A DNA stretch of 64,000 nt, from positions 1-64,000 of IMG/VR virus record IMGVR_UViG_3300050821_024094. The stretch is one strand, 5' to 3'. Each line of letters opens with the position of its first letter. Positions within the stretch are counted from its first letter, which is position 1. A program made the translations under genes and the position numbers. The notes under the pieces were generated by a model that was not told the origin of the DNA, did no database searches, and saw only the letters and a list, made by a program, of their open reading frames with translations. The stretch comes from a virus. Shown here piece after piece: positions 1 to 8,167 of the stretch.

Positions 1-1293
1 TCATCGGATCCCCTCCGGCGATCGCTCTGGCTGAATGATCGGACCGTGGTGCGACCAGCGACCCGTCCCAGCATAGAAGCTCTTGTTGAAGTAGCGCAGT
101 AGCCTCGGCGTCATGCCGATGATCGCGCCACTCTCAGGGTGCTGTTCGAGCGTAATGATGCTCCCGCCGACGTGAGCCTCGAGCCGCTTCTTGCGCATGA
201 ACGGCGTCTGGTCTTGCTGGCACGCGGTCTGCACGACCCAGACGTTGCGGATGTTGCCGGCCCAGAGCTTGTGATAGTGGCCGTAGAGACCGACCGCGGG
301 CTTCTCTCCGCCCTCGAGCGACTCGATGATCTTTTGGATCGAGTAGGAGAGCGCATAGGCAGAGCCGCCACCGGGATGCACGACGGCCATGCTGGCAGTC
401 TTTCCGGAGTTTGCGTTGCGCAGAACGATGTGCGCTTCCATGAAGCCGAGATCGGTCCAGTTATGACCGCCCTCGCGCATGGTGTTCTGGCAATAGCGCC
501 CGACGTTCACGCCCTCGCGTTGCGCGATCCATCCCTCGTGGTCGTCGCCGGCAACGGCGTAGATCGGGAGCTTGGTTTGCGGGTGGCGCTGGGCGAGCAG
601 CTCGCATTGCTCCTCAAGGCCGTGAGCTTCGAGGTCGTGCGCGTTGAAGCGCGCGTACCCGTCGATCCAGTTGCCGGTGTCGAAGATGGCCTGAGCGCCG
701 GCGCTCTCGGCACGACGGACGAGGTCTTCGCGTACGTCCCAGCGGGTGTACTTCGAGCCAGCGTGGAGATCGCCGAATGCACCGAAGCAGAAGGTGTTGT
801 CCTTGCGGCTGACCAGTTCGATGACCGGGCCGCCGATATAAGCTTGCTGAGGAGAAGACGGGATCGTGAAGCGGTCCCCGAGCCGCTCGACGTTCACGCC
901 TTTGGTGCGGAGCTCCTCGACGCCAACGAGAATGTCGCCGACCGGGAGCCGGGCCTTGAGCGAGAGCTCGGCGATCGTCTGCGGTCCGGCGCGAAGCACT
1001 GCACGCAGCTTATCCGCCGCGTGCTCACGCTCGGCCTGCTTGGTCTGTGTCGCAGCGCCCTTGGCCTTGCGCGGTGCCTTGTGTTTGAACGCATACAGCC
1101 GCAGCGCGGCCTCGTAGCGAGAGCGGAAGGTTCGTCGATCGAGCTCGGGGTCGAACTCGCGATTGTAGCGGCGAGCACCCTCCTCGACCGCGCTCGGCTT
1201 TCCATCGAGATGGAAGCCCTCCTCGTATGCTTGCTGAACGAAGCGGAACACCGTTCCTGCGTCTACCTTACTGATCGGCGGGAGTGGCATCAT
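1..1293 (-). CDS. calcineurin-like metallophosphoesterase
   Basis: Predicted metal-dependent phosphoesterase of 430 residues. The metal-binding signatures occur in the right order: GDLHAGS (174-180), DTGN (205-208), GDDHEGW (249-255), VHPGG (305-309) and GHYHKLW (338-344). The first 145 residues contain a basic stretch and what looks like a winged-helix segment, so DNA binding is possible. It is the last gene of the leftward late region here, after the lysis cassette. It starts ATG-ATG 14 nt downstream of a TCCCCTACCAC leader motif. Substrate is unknown; a nuclease or a nucleotide phosphodiesterase would both fit. Its stop codon is the first three bases of the window. Confidence 0.85.
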   Translation of the reverse strand: MMPLPPISKVDAGTVFRFVQQAYEEGFHLDGKPSAVEEGARRYNREFDPELDRRTFRSRYEAALRLYAFKHKAPRKAKGAATQTKQAEREHAADKLRAVLRAGPQTIAELSLKARLPVGDILVGVEELRTKGVNVERLGDRFTIPSSPQQAYIGGPVIELVSRKDNTFCFGAFGDLHAGSKYTRWDVREDLVRRAESAGAQAIFDTGNWIDGYARFNAHDLEAHGLEEQCELLAQRHPQTKLPIYAVAGDDHEGWIAQREGVNVGRYCQNTMREGGHNWTDLGFMEAHIVLRNANSGKTASMAVVHPGGGSAYALSYSIQKIIESLEGGEKPAVGLYGHYHKLWAGNIRNVWVVQTACQQDQTPFMRKKRLEAHVGGSIITLEQHPESGAIIGMTPRLLRYFNKSFYAGTGRWSHHGPIIQPERSPEGIR

Positions 1294-1307
1294 TGCTCCT
1301 GGGTGCT

Positions 1308-1318
1308 GTGGTAGGGGA
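1308..1318 (-). promoter_or_regulatory. start-associated motif (TCCCCTACCAC)
   Basis: Copy of the recurrent leader motif, 14 nt before the phosphoesterase start codon, with GGAG between motif and ATG. This copy has one extra C. Confidence 0.6.
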
Positions 1319-1320
1319 AG

Positions 1321-1348
1321 AACGTGAGGCTGCGTTGAGCCTCACGTT
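1321..1348 (-). terminator. intergenic hairpin
   Basis: Perfect 10-bp inverted repeat (AACGTGAGGC / GCCTCACGTT) with an 8-nt loop, 6 nt after the stop codon of the TIGR02594-like gene. It lacks a long T-run on the minus strand, so it may be a processing or stabilising structure rather than a strong terminator. Confidence 0.5.
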
Positions 1349-1354
1349 CGGGTC

Positions 1355-2083
1355 TTAGTTCGCGGGCTTCACGAAGGCGAAGAAGCGACGCCGGGGATAG
1401 ACTGCCTCGGCGACGCGATGGCCGTGATTGCCAGAGATGATGATCGGATCGCCGTTCGAGGTGATGCCGCTCACGATTCCGACGTGATTGCCACCAGGTC
1501 GTGAGGCAACCGCGATTGCGCCGATCTGTGGGCCTTTGAGGCGGATGCCCCAATCGGCGAAGCTGCTCGCGGCGCGCGAGCCAGTGCCCTCTCGTCCTGT
1601 TTTTCCGAGCACGAAGTTCATGAAGTCCGCGCACCACAACGAGCTAGGCAGACCGAGCTGCCCAGCCGTTTCACCCATGTACCGGCGCGCGGTCCGGACG
1701 AGCTCGTTGCTCTCATTCGTGGTTGCCACGGCCGCGTCGCGCGTCGAGCGGGCGACCGCACGACCAGCGCGGACCACCATGTTTCTGGCGCTCCGCTGGA
1801 TGCGAGCGCCGAGAGAGTAGTTTGATTCCGGGATCGGAGCGCTCCAGGTCCCGGTGTCGCGGTCGTACACCCCAGCGGGATTTGCGTTGCCGGAGGAAGC
1901 GAAGAAAGTTGGCAGGAACGACCGTGCCGATTGCTTCGCCGGCAATTCCCGGATGACGCGGTGGTAATACCGATGGTGATGAAGCTGGCCGTGTCGATGT
2001 CGATGAGGCCGGTTCGCAAAGGCTGAGGCGTTCGCCAGCACAAGCAAAGCAAGGCAGACGATCGCGGCTTGAGGCCGGATCAT
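1355..2083 (-). CDS. exported TIGR02594-like cysteine peptidase (lysis)
   Basis: A 242-residue exported protein. An N-terminal signal peptide (residues 1-23) is followed by a histidine/arginine-rich segment. The C-terminal half matches the TIGR02594/CHAP-like family: the WCADF motif carries the likely nucleophilic cysteine, GNHVGIVSG the catalytic histidine, and a GNHG motif follows. Members are small NlpC/P60-type amidases or peptidases frequent in phages. It lies in the lysis cassette downstream of holin-like genes and probably cuts peptide crosslinks. A second wall hydrolase candidate is encoded at 3467-4216, so the division of labour is unknown. Confidence 0.75.
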   Translation of the reverse strand: MIRPQAAIVCLALLVLANASAFANRPHRHRHGQLHHHRYYHRVIRELPAKQSARSFLPTFFASSGNANPAGVYDRDTGTWSAPIPESNYSLGARIQRSARNMVVRAGRAVARSTRDAAVATTNESNELVRTARRYMGETAGQLGLPSSLWCADFMNFVLGKTGREGTGSRAASSFADWGIRLKGPQIGAIAVASRPGGNHVGIVSGITSNGDPIIISGNHGHRVAEAVYPRRRFFAFVKPAN

Positions 2084-2122
2084 TTGGACTCCTGGATTGT
2101 GAAGGGGAGCGGAGGGTAGAAA

Positions 2123-2218
2123 TCAGTTCGCGGCGAGAACGGAGATGGTCCATTGCACGATCACGATCGCGCAAAGGACCAGCACCGCCCGACTGATGCG
2201 GCGTTCGAGCTTGGTCAT
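2123..2218 (-). CDS. 31-residue single-pass membrane protein
   Basis: Very small ORF beginning MTKLERR, with a 20-residue hydrophobic stretch and a short tail ending in LAAN. Its ATG sits just after the stop codon of the upstream gene at 2220, so the two are closely coupled. Position within the lysis cassette suggests a role in lysis, for example an antiholin, but no family is recognised. Confidence 0.5.
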   Translation of the reverse strand: MTKLERRISRAVLVLCAIVIVQWTISVLAAN

Positions 2219-2219
2219 T

Positions 2220-2501
2220 TCAATTCCCGAGTTTTTGCTTCCCCCAGGCATAGATGCCCGTGACAGCAGCGATCGAGGCGCCGACGACGGAGCGCATAAG
2301 CCAAGCTTGCGTGCTTTCCAGCGTTTTGATGCGGTCCTGGAGCGGGCTGATCACCCGCGCCAGGTCGCTTTCAGACACGAAGCTTGCGAGCTGCTCCTTG
2401 ATGGTGAGCTGCTCGCGGGCGAACGTCTCCTGCCGCTCGTCGATCCGACTGAGTAGGACGAGCATTTTGACTTGCGGATCGTCGAGGCCGGCGTCGGACA
2501 T
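2220..2501 (-). CDS. coiled-coil protein with C-terminal membrane anchor
   Basis: A 93-residue protein. Residues 15-60 are charged and helical, suited to a coiled coil; residues 66-86 are hydrophobic and followed by a short basic end. This resembles the xkdA/holin-accessory type of small phage proteins with a C-terminal membrane anchor. It lies between the holin gene and a micro-membrane gene and is probably cotranslated with both. A lysis accessory role is inferred from context only. Confidence 0.6.
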   Translation of the reverse strand: MSDAGLDDPQVKMLVLLSRIDERQETFAREQLTIKEQLASFVSESDLARVISPLQDRIKTLESTQAWLMRSVVGASIAAVTGIYAWGKQKLGN

Positions 2502-2503
2502 TG

Positions 2504-2971
2504 CTACTTCCCTTTAGAGACGTGAGCGGAGGGAGGCGTGATGGTTACGTTGGCTACGCCCTGGACCTTTTCGACCGTGCGCAGCGTGCCGAGGCCGAGG
2601 AGCCCCATCAGCAGGCCGGTCATCTGGGTTGTGTCGAGTGTCGGCGGAGAGACCACGCCGGCCATCGAGGCAACCCAGGTCAGGAACGGATTGAACAGGA
2701 AGGCGTAAGCGACGCCGATCCCGCACACCCAGCCGATGAAGGGCCGCCAGCCCGAGACGAAGATGCTCGGGCTTTCGGCTTCCTTCGCGTTGACCGCCGT
2801 CTGCGCCTGCATGGCGTCGGCGATCGACTTGTTCATGGCGTCCTGGCTGTCGAGCAGCGCCTTCTGCAACTCGAATTGCAGTTGCGCCGCCTGCCCAGCA
2901 TCAGGGACGAGCCTCGTCACGACCGTTGAGATCGTGTTCAGGATCGCCGGGATGAAGGAGAGGAAGTCCAT
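2504..2971 (-). CDS. holin, three-TM gene-transfer-release type
   Basis: A 155-residue membrane protein matching the 3TM holin family first described for gene transfer agents (PF11351). The hallmark GWRPFIGWVCG occurs near residue 73, after a charged amphipathic N-terminal segment, followed by hydrophobic segments at about 78-105 and 118-130. Holins form the inner-membrane lesions that time lysis and release the endolysin. It lies 2-3 nt from its neighbours in the lysis cassette. Confidence in the family is good; which of the nearby enzymes it releases is inferred. Confidence 0.8.
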   Translation of the reverse strand: MDFLSFIPAILNTISTVVTRLVPDAGQAAQLQFELQKALLDSQDAMNKSIADAMQAQTAVNAKEAESPSIFVSGWRPFIGWVCGIGVAYAFLFNPFLTWVASMAGVVSPPTLDTTQMTGLLMGLLGLGTLRTVEKVQGVANVTITPPSAHVSKGK

Positions 2972-2974
2972 GCG

Positions 2975-3244
2975 TCACGCGGTCTTCGCGGCCGGAGCGG
3001 CCGGCTGACTTGGGTCAGCAACCGGAGCGGCCGGAGCAACAGCAGCCGAGGCGGCAGGTGCGGCCGGGGCCTGTGTCGCGGCGTTGGTAAGAGTCGCGAT
3101 CGAGCTGGCAACGGTGCTGTTGATGGCGGCGACCGTCGCTTCGGACGCGGCGAGCTTCGCCTTCACGGTGGCGTGCGCGAAGTGCCAGAACGTGCAGCCG
3201 CCAAAGAACGCGGCGAGGACGATGCCCAGGAGGATGAGTTCCAT
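2975..3244 (-). CDS. small membrane-anchored Ala/Pro-rich protein
   Basis: An 89-residue protein with one N-terminal hydrophobic segment (residues 3-20), a helical middle and an alanine/proline-rich tail made of AAP units. The topology resembles small spanin-like or lysis regulatory proteins, but no lipobox is present and the assignment is not secure. The start is supported by an upstream AAAGGA Shine-Dalgarno sequence and by a leader motif 15 nt away. A similar Ala/Pro tail is seen in the protein at 30574-30963. Confidence 0.55.
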   Translation of the reverse strand: MELILLGIVLAAFFGGCTFWHFAHATVKAKLAASEATVAAINSTVASSIATLTNAATQAPAAPAASAAVAPAAPVADPSQPAAPAAKTA

Positions 3245-3259
3245 GTGAATCCTTTCTCA

Positions 3260-3270
3260 GTGGTAGGGAT
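3260..3270 (-). promoter_or_regulatory. start-associated motif (ATCCCTACCAC)
   Basis: Exact copy of the leader motif, 15 nt before the ATG at 3244, with an AAAGGA ribosome-binding site between. Confidence 0.65.
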
Positions 3271-3287
3271 GACTGCCGGGTGCTCGG

Positions 3288-3464
3288 TTATTTCTTGCCG
3301 AGCTTGGCCTTCACTTTCGCTTCAGCAGCCGCGACCGTTGCTTTGATTCGCGTCTCGAGCGCAGCGATTTCGGCCTTCGCGTCACCGATAATTTTGCCGG
3401 CGAAGAAGTAGGCGACGGCGGCGCCAGTGATGACGCCGGCGGCGAATACGACAACGAGTTCCAT
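3288..3464 (-). CDS. small membrane protein with lysine/alanine helix
   Basis: A 58-residue protein read from the ATG at 3464 rather than from an upstream ATG that would overlap the endolysin gene. It has an N-terminal hydrophobic segment (MELVVVFAAGVITG...) and a charged alanine/lysine helix. Architecture parallels the gene at 2975-3244 immediately downstream, with the same MEL start and size class, so the two may be diverged paralogues. Probably a lysis-cassette membrane protein; function unknown. Confidence 0.55.
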   Translation of the reverse strand: MELVVVFAAGVITGAAVAYFFAGKIIGDAKAEIAALETRIKATVAAAEAKVKAKLGKK

Positions 3465-3466
3465 GG

Positions 3467-4216
3467 TCAGATTTTCTCCAGGTGAGGGGGGATTTCTGTG
3501 AGGTGAGTAAGCGCGCTCCACAGCACACCCCATGAACCGGGATGCGGCGTGAGGTCGGGATGAGGAGCGGGCTGCCTCGACGGGGGAGGACCGGCCGGCA
3601 ATGCGAGCAGCCGGACCGATGGCACGACGACGGGCGCCGAGCCGAACGTCACGGAGCTATCGAGCTCCATGATTCGCTTGAGGATGGGCATGCAGCCGAT
3701 CTGGCGATCGACTTCGGTGGAGCTGAACTTTCCGTCCGCGACGTACTTGCCGACGGAGTATTCGTTCGAGCCCGACCAGAGATAGGGCGAGTGGATGCCG
3801 TGCGCGCGATAGCCGAACCCGTTGTAGAGCTCGATCATGAAAGCCGCGTGCTCGATCGACCAGTCCTTCTGTTCGGTCAGGTGGTCGAGTGCGAGCGCAT
3901 CTGCCGCGCTCTCCATCCACGTGAATGGAGGATTGCCGGCGAGCGGGCGTCCTTTCGGGACATGGACGGTGCGCGCGGAGAGCGGATCGCCGTTGTGCAA
4001 GTGGCAGTGGAAGTTGCCGCTGGCTTCGCGGGTGTGGAGCACGCCGACGACCGGGTAAGGGACGCCGCCAATCGCGGTGACCTGCATGTAGATCGCGCGG
4101 TTGGAGACGATCCGGCGCGCGTCTGCGTCAACCGAGGCCGCAGCGCTCGCGTTGATCTCCATCCGCGACCAGAGCTCATGATACTCCGGTCGCAGTTCGT
4201 CATAGGACTGCGGCAT
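3467..4216 (-). CDS. lysozyme-family endolysin
   Basis: A 249-residue candidate endolysin of the COG5526-like lysozyme family found in phages. The core motif is HTREASGNFHCHLHNGDPL (about 61-79), in which E64 is the probable catalytic acid, followed by a conserved YNGFGYR segment and a VGKYVADGKFS segment near 150-165. The last 50 residues are proline-rich and may be a linker or wall-binding tail. No signal peptide is seen, which agrees with release through the holin encoded nearby. It opens the lysis cassette, directly after the tail gene D. Confidence 0.75.
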   Translation of the reverse strand: MPQSYDELRPEYHELWSRMEINASAAASVDADARRIVSNRAIYMQVTAIGGVPYPVVGVLHTREASGNFHCHLHNGDPLSARTVHVPKGRPLAGNPPFTWMESAADALALDHLTEQKDWSIEHAAFMIELYNGFGYRAHGIHSPYLWSGSNEYSVGKYVADGKFSSTEVDRQIGCMPILKRIMELDSSVTFGSAPVVVPSVRLLALPAGPPPSRQPAPHPDLTPHPGSWGVLWSALTHLTEIPPHLEKI

Positions 4217-4240
4217 GAAACCTCGGATTTTGTGTAGTTG

Positions 4241-5245
4241 CTAGGAGTTCCTGGCGGCGGCGGCGCTGGGCTTGATCTGGCCGGCAATCGTGCAGCGATA
4301 GCCCTCGGGACTGAGGTGGTGGCGCACGGTCTGGATGAGCCAGTTGTCGTCGAGCAGCGAGCGCCCGGTCTGGATCAGCATCGTTCCTTCCGCTTGCGCG
4401 GTGGGATCGCCCTCGATCTCGACCTCACACGTCTTGACCGCGCGATTGAGGTGGCCTGCCTTCGAGTTGGCGGAAGCCTTCGCTTCCTCCTGCGTCGGGC
4501 GCAGGTGGCGCACCATGAACTCGCCTTTGCCGCCTCCCTGGACGTCGCTTCTTTCCTTGACCGACTTGCCCTTCTTGCGATCGTACCAGCCGGCGTTCGC
4601 GCCTTTGTGGTTCGCCCGATCGCCCAAGGCTGCTTGGTAGCGGATGAGGTCGGTGAGCTTGAGCGTGAGCTGCGGCATCGCGGCTCCGCCGGCAGACGTC
4701 GAGTCGCCGCGCTTCACGAAGAAGAGGCGATTGTTCTTGATCGAGAACAGCGCGTCGTGATCGAACGAGAGCCGCGTGCCGAGGTGCCAGTCAGACTCTT
4801 CGAGCTGATGCAAATAGGGATACTGGAACGAGGCAAGCTCACCGCTGACCACGGGAGAAAGACCGTAGCGTTCGGCGATCTCGCCCATAATCGCGCCGAT
4901 CGTCTTCTTTTCGTACTTGCGCGTGCGGTGCTGCTTCTGCGCCGACTTCTGCTTCGCGGCCGTTGCCGAGATGCCCATCTTGTAGGGCGGCCCCGTGACC
5001 GCGACCTCGTCAACCGAGTAGGTGCCCATGAATACCAGTCCGGTCTCGCGATAGCCGAGCATCAGGGAGAGCTCGGAGTCGGTCGGCGGCTGGGCGATGG
5101 CGAAGTCACGGTCATCGAGCGTAAGCGATAGCCGGTCGTTCTGGTGCCCATCGTGCAGCATGAGGTCGAGCGCGAGCAGGCGATCAGTGAAGTGTCCCGT
5201 GATATCAGTCCCGCCGAGCGAGATGCCAAAGGCGGGAGTGCTCAT
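4241..5245 (-). CDS. D: tail protein D (late control D family, baseplate hub)
   Basis: A 334-residue homologue of P2 gpD, the hub protein that links the tail tube to the spike and corresponds to T4 gp27. The family is recognised by gene order (after U and X) and by segments such as YLHQLEESDWHL around 145 and the KKTIGAIMGEIAERYG helix near 113. The C-terminus carries the typical DDNWLIQTVRHHLS element. It ends the tail morphogenesis module. In P2-like phages this protein is required for baseplate assembly. Confidence 0.88.
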   Translation of the reverse strand: MSTPAFGISLGGTDITGHFTDRLLALDLMLHDGHQNDRLSLTLDDRDFAIAQPPTDSELSLMLGYRETGLVFMGTYSVDEVAVTGPPYKMGISATAAKQKSAQKQHRTRKYEKKTIGAIMGEIAERYGLSPVVSGELASFQYPYLHQLEESDWHLGTRLSFDHDALFSIKNNRLFFVKRGDSTSAGGAAMPQLTLKLTDLIRYQAALGDRANHKGANAGWYDRKKGKSVKERSDVQGGGKGEFMVRHLRPTQEEAKASANSKAGHLNRAVKTCEVEIEGDPTAQAEGTMLIQTGRSLLDDNWLIQTVRHHLSPEGYRCTIAGQIKPSAAAARNS

Positions 5246-5248
5246 GGG

Positions 5249-5470
5249 TCACGTCCAGAGGTTGATGGTCTGCTTGATCGGGAGCTGCGGCGTCCCGAGA
5301 TCCGGGAGCGTGATCTTGGTGCCCGCCGGGTAGAGCGGACCGAGTGCGGCGAGGCCGCGGTTGGCGTTAAGGACGGCCTCGACCGTCCCTCCCCGCTCGC
5401 TGCCGTAAGTGGCGCGGCAGATTTTATCGAGCCGGTCGTTCTGGATGGTGACGTAGATCGAAGAAGGCAT
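5249..5470 (-). CDS. X: tail protein X (LysM-like)
   Basis: A 73-residue homologue of P2 gpX. It has the short LysM-like fold pattern: DRLDKICRATYG near the N-terminus, VLNANRGLAALGPLYPAGT in the middle and ITLPDLG near the end. In P2 this protein is needed for tail assembly. Its stop and start overlap its neighbours by a few bases (the stop of U shares base 5470), showing tight coupling with U and D. Confidence 0.88.
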   Translation of the reverse strand: MPSSIYVTIQNDRLDKICRATYGSERGGTVEAVLNANRGLAALGPLYPAGTKITLPDLGTPQLPIKQTINLWT

Positions 5471-5895
5471 CAGAACAGCCCTCCGATGAAGCCGTTATCC
5501 TCGCCATAGGCGAGCAGTGAAAGCTCGAACTCGATCTTGCGTGCGCCGTTCACACCGAAGTAGGTGCGCGTGTTCGCGATATGATGGATTTGCCACATTC
5601 CCATCACGTCGCCGGTGAGGCTTGCATCGGTCATTGCGATGAGCGGGAACACGATGCCGGCGCGAGCGCCCGCATGGATTGCCGAGAGCAGTTCCGCGCC
5701 GCCGAAGGCTTCCGGGTACATGATGCCGTTGAGATTGACCTCGCGCGCACCGGGCCCGAGGAACTGGTGCGCAACATCGCGCGCCAGCCTCGGTTGCTCG
5801 GCCAGGCGAAACGCCGCCTGGAACTTCAGCTTCTCGAAGGATGGAGCCGTGGCGTAGAAGAGATACGGCCCCATAGCGAGCAGGACGTCGCTCAT
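5470..5895 (-). CDS. U: tail protein U
   Basis: A 141-residue homologue of P2 gpU. The start is the ATG at 5893-5895, which forms an ATGA overlap with the tape-measure stop codon. Recognisable features are the MGPYLFY motif near the start, FGGAELLSAI around 63-72 and the conserved WQIHHIANTRTYF segment (101-113) typical of gpU. In P2 gpU is a tail-completion component placed after the tape measure gene, as here. Confidence 0.9.
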   Translation of the reverse strand: MSDVLLAMGPYLFYATAPSFEKLKFQAAFRLAEQPRLARDVAHQFLGPGAREVNLNGIMYPEAFGGAELLSAIHAGARAGIVFPLIAMTDASLTGDVMGMWQIHHIANTRTYFGVNGARKIEFELSLLAYGEDNGFIGGLF

Positions 5896-8141
5896 GTGGC
5901 GTAGGCTCCATCCGAGAGGTGACGATCGACGGCGGCGGTGAATTGCTTGTAGACCGCCTGAGCGGTCGCATGCGGATCGCCGCTGCCATGGACATGGATG
6001 TTGATGTTCCCGATGCTCGCCCGCTGATCCGCAGGCGCAGGCGCCGGCGCCTGGTAGTTCTGCGGGACCGCAGGAGGCGCGATCTGTGGACCAGGGATCG
6101 ACATGGTGCCGAGGCTTTTGATCACCTCCATCACCGCGTCGAGCCAGCTCTGCCCGGCCTTCTCGCCTTCCGGCTTGAGGTCCATGCCGAGCCGCGATCT
6201 GATGTCGTCGACGCTGAAGTTCGGGCTTCCTCCCCACGGCACGGGATCAGATTTGCCGTCATCCTCGGGAATGCCGAGCTGCTTGCGCATCCAGGTGCGC
6301 AGACCGTCCTTGCCGGCGTAGAGTTTTGCGGCATCCCCTTTGAAGTCGCCGGTGAGTTGATTGTCACCGAGGATCGCCTTGTTGAGGTCCTTCGCACCCT
6401 GCGTCCCGTCGATCCATTTCGCGAGCGCAAGACCTGCGAGGACAGCCGAGATCGCCCCGAGTGCCGTGCCGAGCATGGAGATTCCGGCCGCCGCTCCGGC
6501 TGCGGCGGGACCGATCCCGAACAGCCGCTCGGCGAGCATGGTGCCAGCGAGCATTCCGACGGGTCCACCGCCCATGAAGCCCAGCCCGCCTCCGAGCAAC
6601 GCCGTAAGCGCGCCCGACCGCATCATCATGAAGCCGAGACCGCCGAGTGTGGCGAGCGTTCCGAGCTGGCCGACAAACGAGCCGCCAACCGTCCGCATCA
6701 TGGCGGAGAGCTGGTTGAGCAAGCCGATCGCCGGCTTGATGACCGGACCGGTGATGTTCTTCGCGAAGTCGGTGATTGCAGCGCCGAAGTTCGAGAGAGC
6801 TTGTGTCCAATCGTTCGCTTGACCGATCTTGAGAGCTTCCGCAGCCGAAGGAGCCTGGTTGAACAGGCCAATATCCTTGCGGATTTGCGATTGATTGATG
6901 ACCGCCTCGCCGACCATGTCGGCGACCATGCGATTAGAGAACAGGTAGTTGATGCGCTCAGAGATTTTCGCAGCGGTGTCGAGGCCCTCTCGCTTCGCCA
7001 TATCGCCGACGTACTTGACCACCCACTCGAACGGGTTGTTCAGATAGTCCTTTGAACCGTAGAAGGCATTCTCCGTGAGCTTCATCTTCGAAGCGCTGTG
7101 CTTGTCCGGAACGACCTTGCTCGGGTCGATCAGTCCGGCGGCGATGAGGTCCGGGATTTTCTCCTTCGGTAGACGGTTGCCGACGATGTATCCGGTGAGC
7201 GAGGCAATCTCGTTGCCGACCGAGGACGCTCGCGCGCTCTGCATGATGAGCGCTGGCATAACCTTGCCGAGGAAGTCGTCGCCCACAGCGTACTTCGATC
7301 CACGCATATACGTGGTCGACATGTTGATCTGCTCGGGCGTGATCTTCCCACGCGAGCCAACGATCGCTTTCGCCCAATCATCGAGCAACACGTCGGCGCG
7401 CGCGGTGTCTTTCGTGGCCCCAACCTGTTCGAGCGCACGAGCGAGATGGAAGCTCTGACCCTCGACGCGGTGACCCTGCACAGCCGAGATGAGTGCGTCG
7501 ACCCGCGCGAACTTCTCGGCGAACTCCATCGTGTGTTCCAGATTGCCGAAGGCCATCACCATTTCGGACATCTGCTTGATGGATTCCGCCTCGGTGGTCA
7601 TCGGCACGGAGCCGGCAACCTCGCGGGCACGCTTCTTCATCGCGTCGAGCTCGTCGGGCGTGCGGCCCGCCATCATGGCAAGCGCCCCTTCCCGGCTGTA
7701 TTCGATGCCGGCGCCCGCGATCTCCCTGAGGCCGTGCCCGACCGCATGGATCACCGGGTGCTGCAGGAGCATGCCCTGCCCCCCATGGGACATGCTGCCC
7801 TGATTGTTGATGAGCTGGCGTTGCATCGCTGCAACCTGCCGCATGCCGGCGACTTGCGCCCGCCATGGATTTGCGTTGCCCGCCGCCGCCAGGCTGCGGT
7901 TGAGCGAGGCTGCGTTGCTGGTCACGCCGCGCATGGCGACGTCGAGCTGCTTGAGGTTGCCTTGGAGCCGGGCCGTCGCGTTCGCGGACGCATCGAAGAC
8001 CTTCGGCAATTGGTCGAGCTTGAGTCCCCCAAGCTGCTTGGCCGCACTGACCATGTCGCGCAGGCTTTTCGCGGCCTTCTGCGCGGGACCGGAGAGCTGA
8101 TCGACAAGCCGGAGAATGACCGAAACGTCCATCGTCGACAT
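5892..8141 (-). CDS. T: tail tape measure protein
   Basis: A 749-residue tape measure protein. The first 100 residues are helical with an LVDQLSGPAQKAAKSLRDM start typical of gpT-type proteins. Several glycine/alanine-rich hydrophobic segments lie between about 500 and 590. The size suggests a tail of roughly 110 nm by the usual 0.15 nm per residue rule, which is inference. It lies between the E/E' chaperones and U as in P2. Confidence 0.88.
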   Translation of the reverse strand: MSTMDVSVILRLVDQLSGPAQKAAKSLRDMVSAAKQLGGLKLDQLPKVFDASANATARLQGNLKQLDVAMRGVTSNAASLNRSLAAAGNANPWRAQVAGMRQVAAMQRQLINNQGSMSHGGQGMLLQHPVIHAVGHGLREIAGAGIEYSREGALAMMAGRTPDELDAMKKRAREVAGSVPMTTEAESIKQMSEMVMAFGNLEHTMEFAEKFARVDALISAVQGHRVEGQSFHLARALEQVGATKDTARADVLLDDWAKAIVGSRGKITPEQINMSTTYMRGSKYAVGDDFLGKVMPALIMQSARASSVGNEIASLTGYIVGNRLPKEKIPDLIAAGLIDPSKVVPDKHSASKMKLTENAFYGSKDYLNNPFEWVVKYVGDMAKREGLDTAAKISERINYLFSNRMVADMVGEAVINQSQIRKDIGLFNQAPSAAEALKIGQANDWTQALSNFGAAITDFAKNITGPVIKPAIGLLNQLSAMMRTVGGSFVGQLGTLATLGGLGFMMMRSGALTALLGGGLGFMGGGPVGMLAGTMLAERLFGIGPAAAGAAAGISMLGTALGAISAVLAGLALAKWIDGTQGAKDLNKAILGDNQLTGDFKGDAAKLYAGKDGLRTWMRKQLGIPEDDGKSDPVPWGGSPNFSVDDIRSRLGMDLKPEGEKAGQSWLDAVMEVIKSLGTMSIPGPQIAPPAVPQNYQAPAPAPADQRASIGNINIHVHGSGDPHATAQAVYKQFTAAVDRHLSDGAYAT

Positions 8142-8167
8142 GTCGGCCTTCTCCTGTTGTTATTGGG

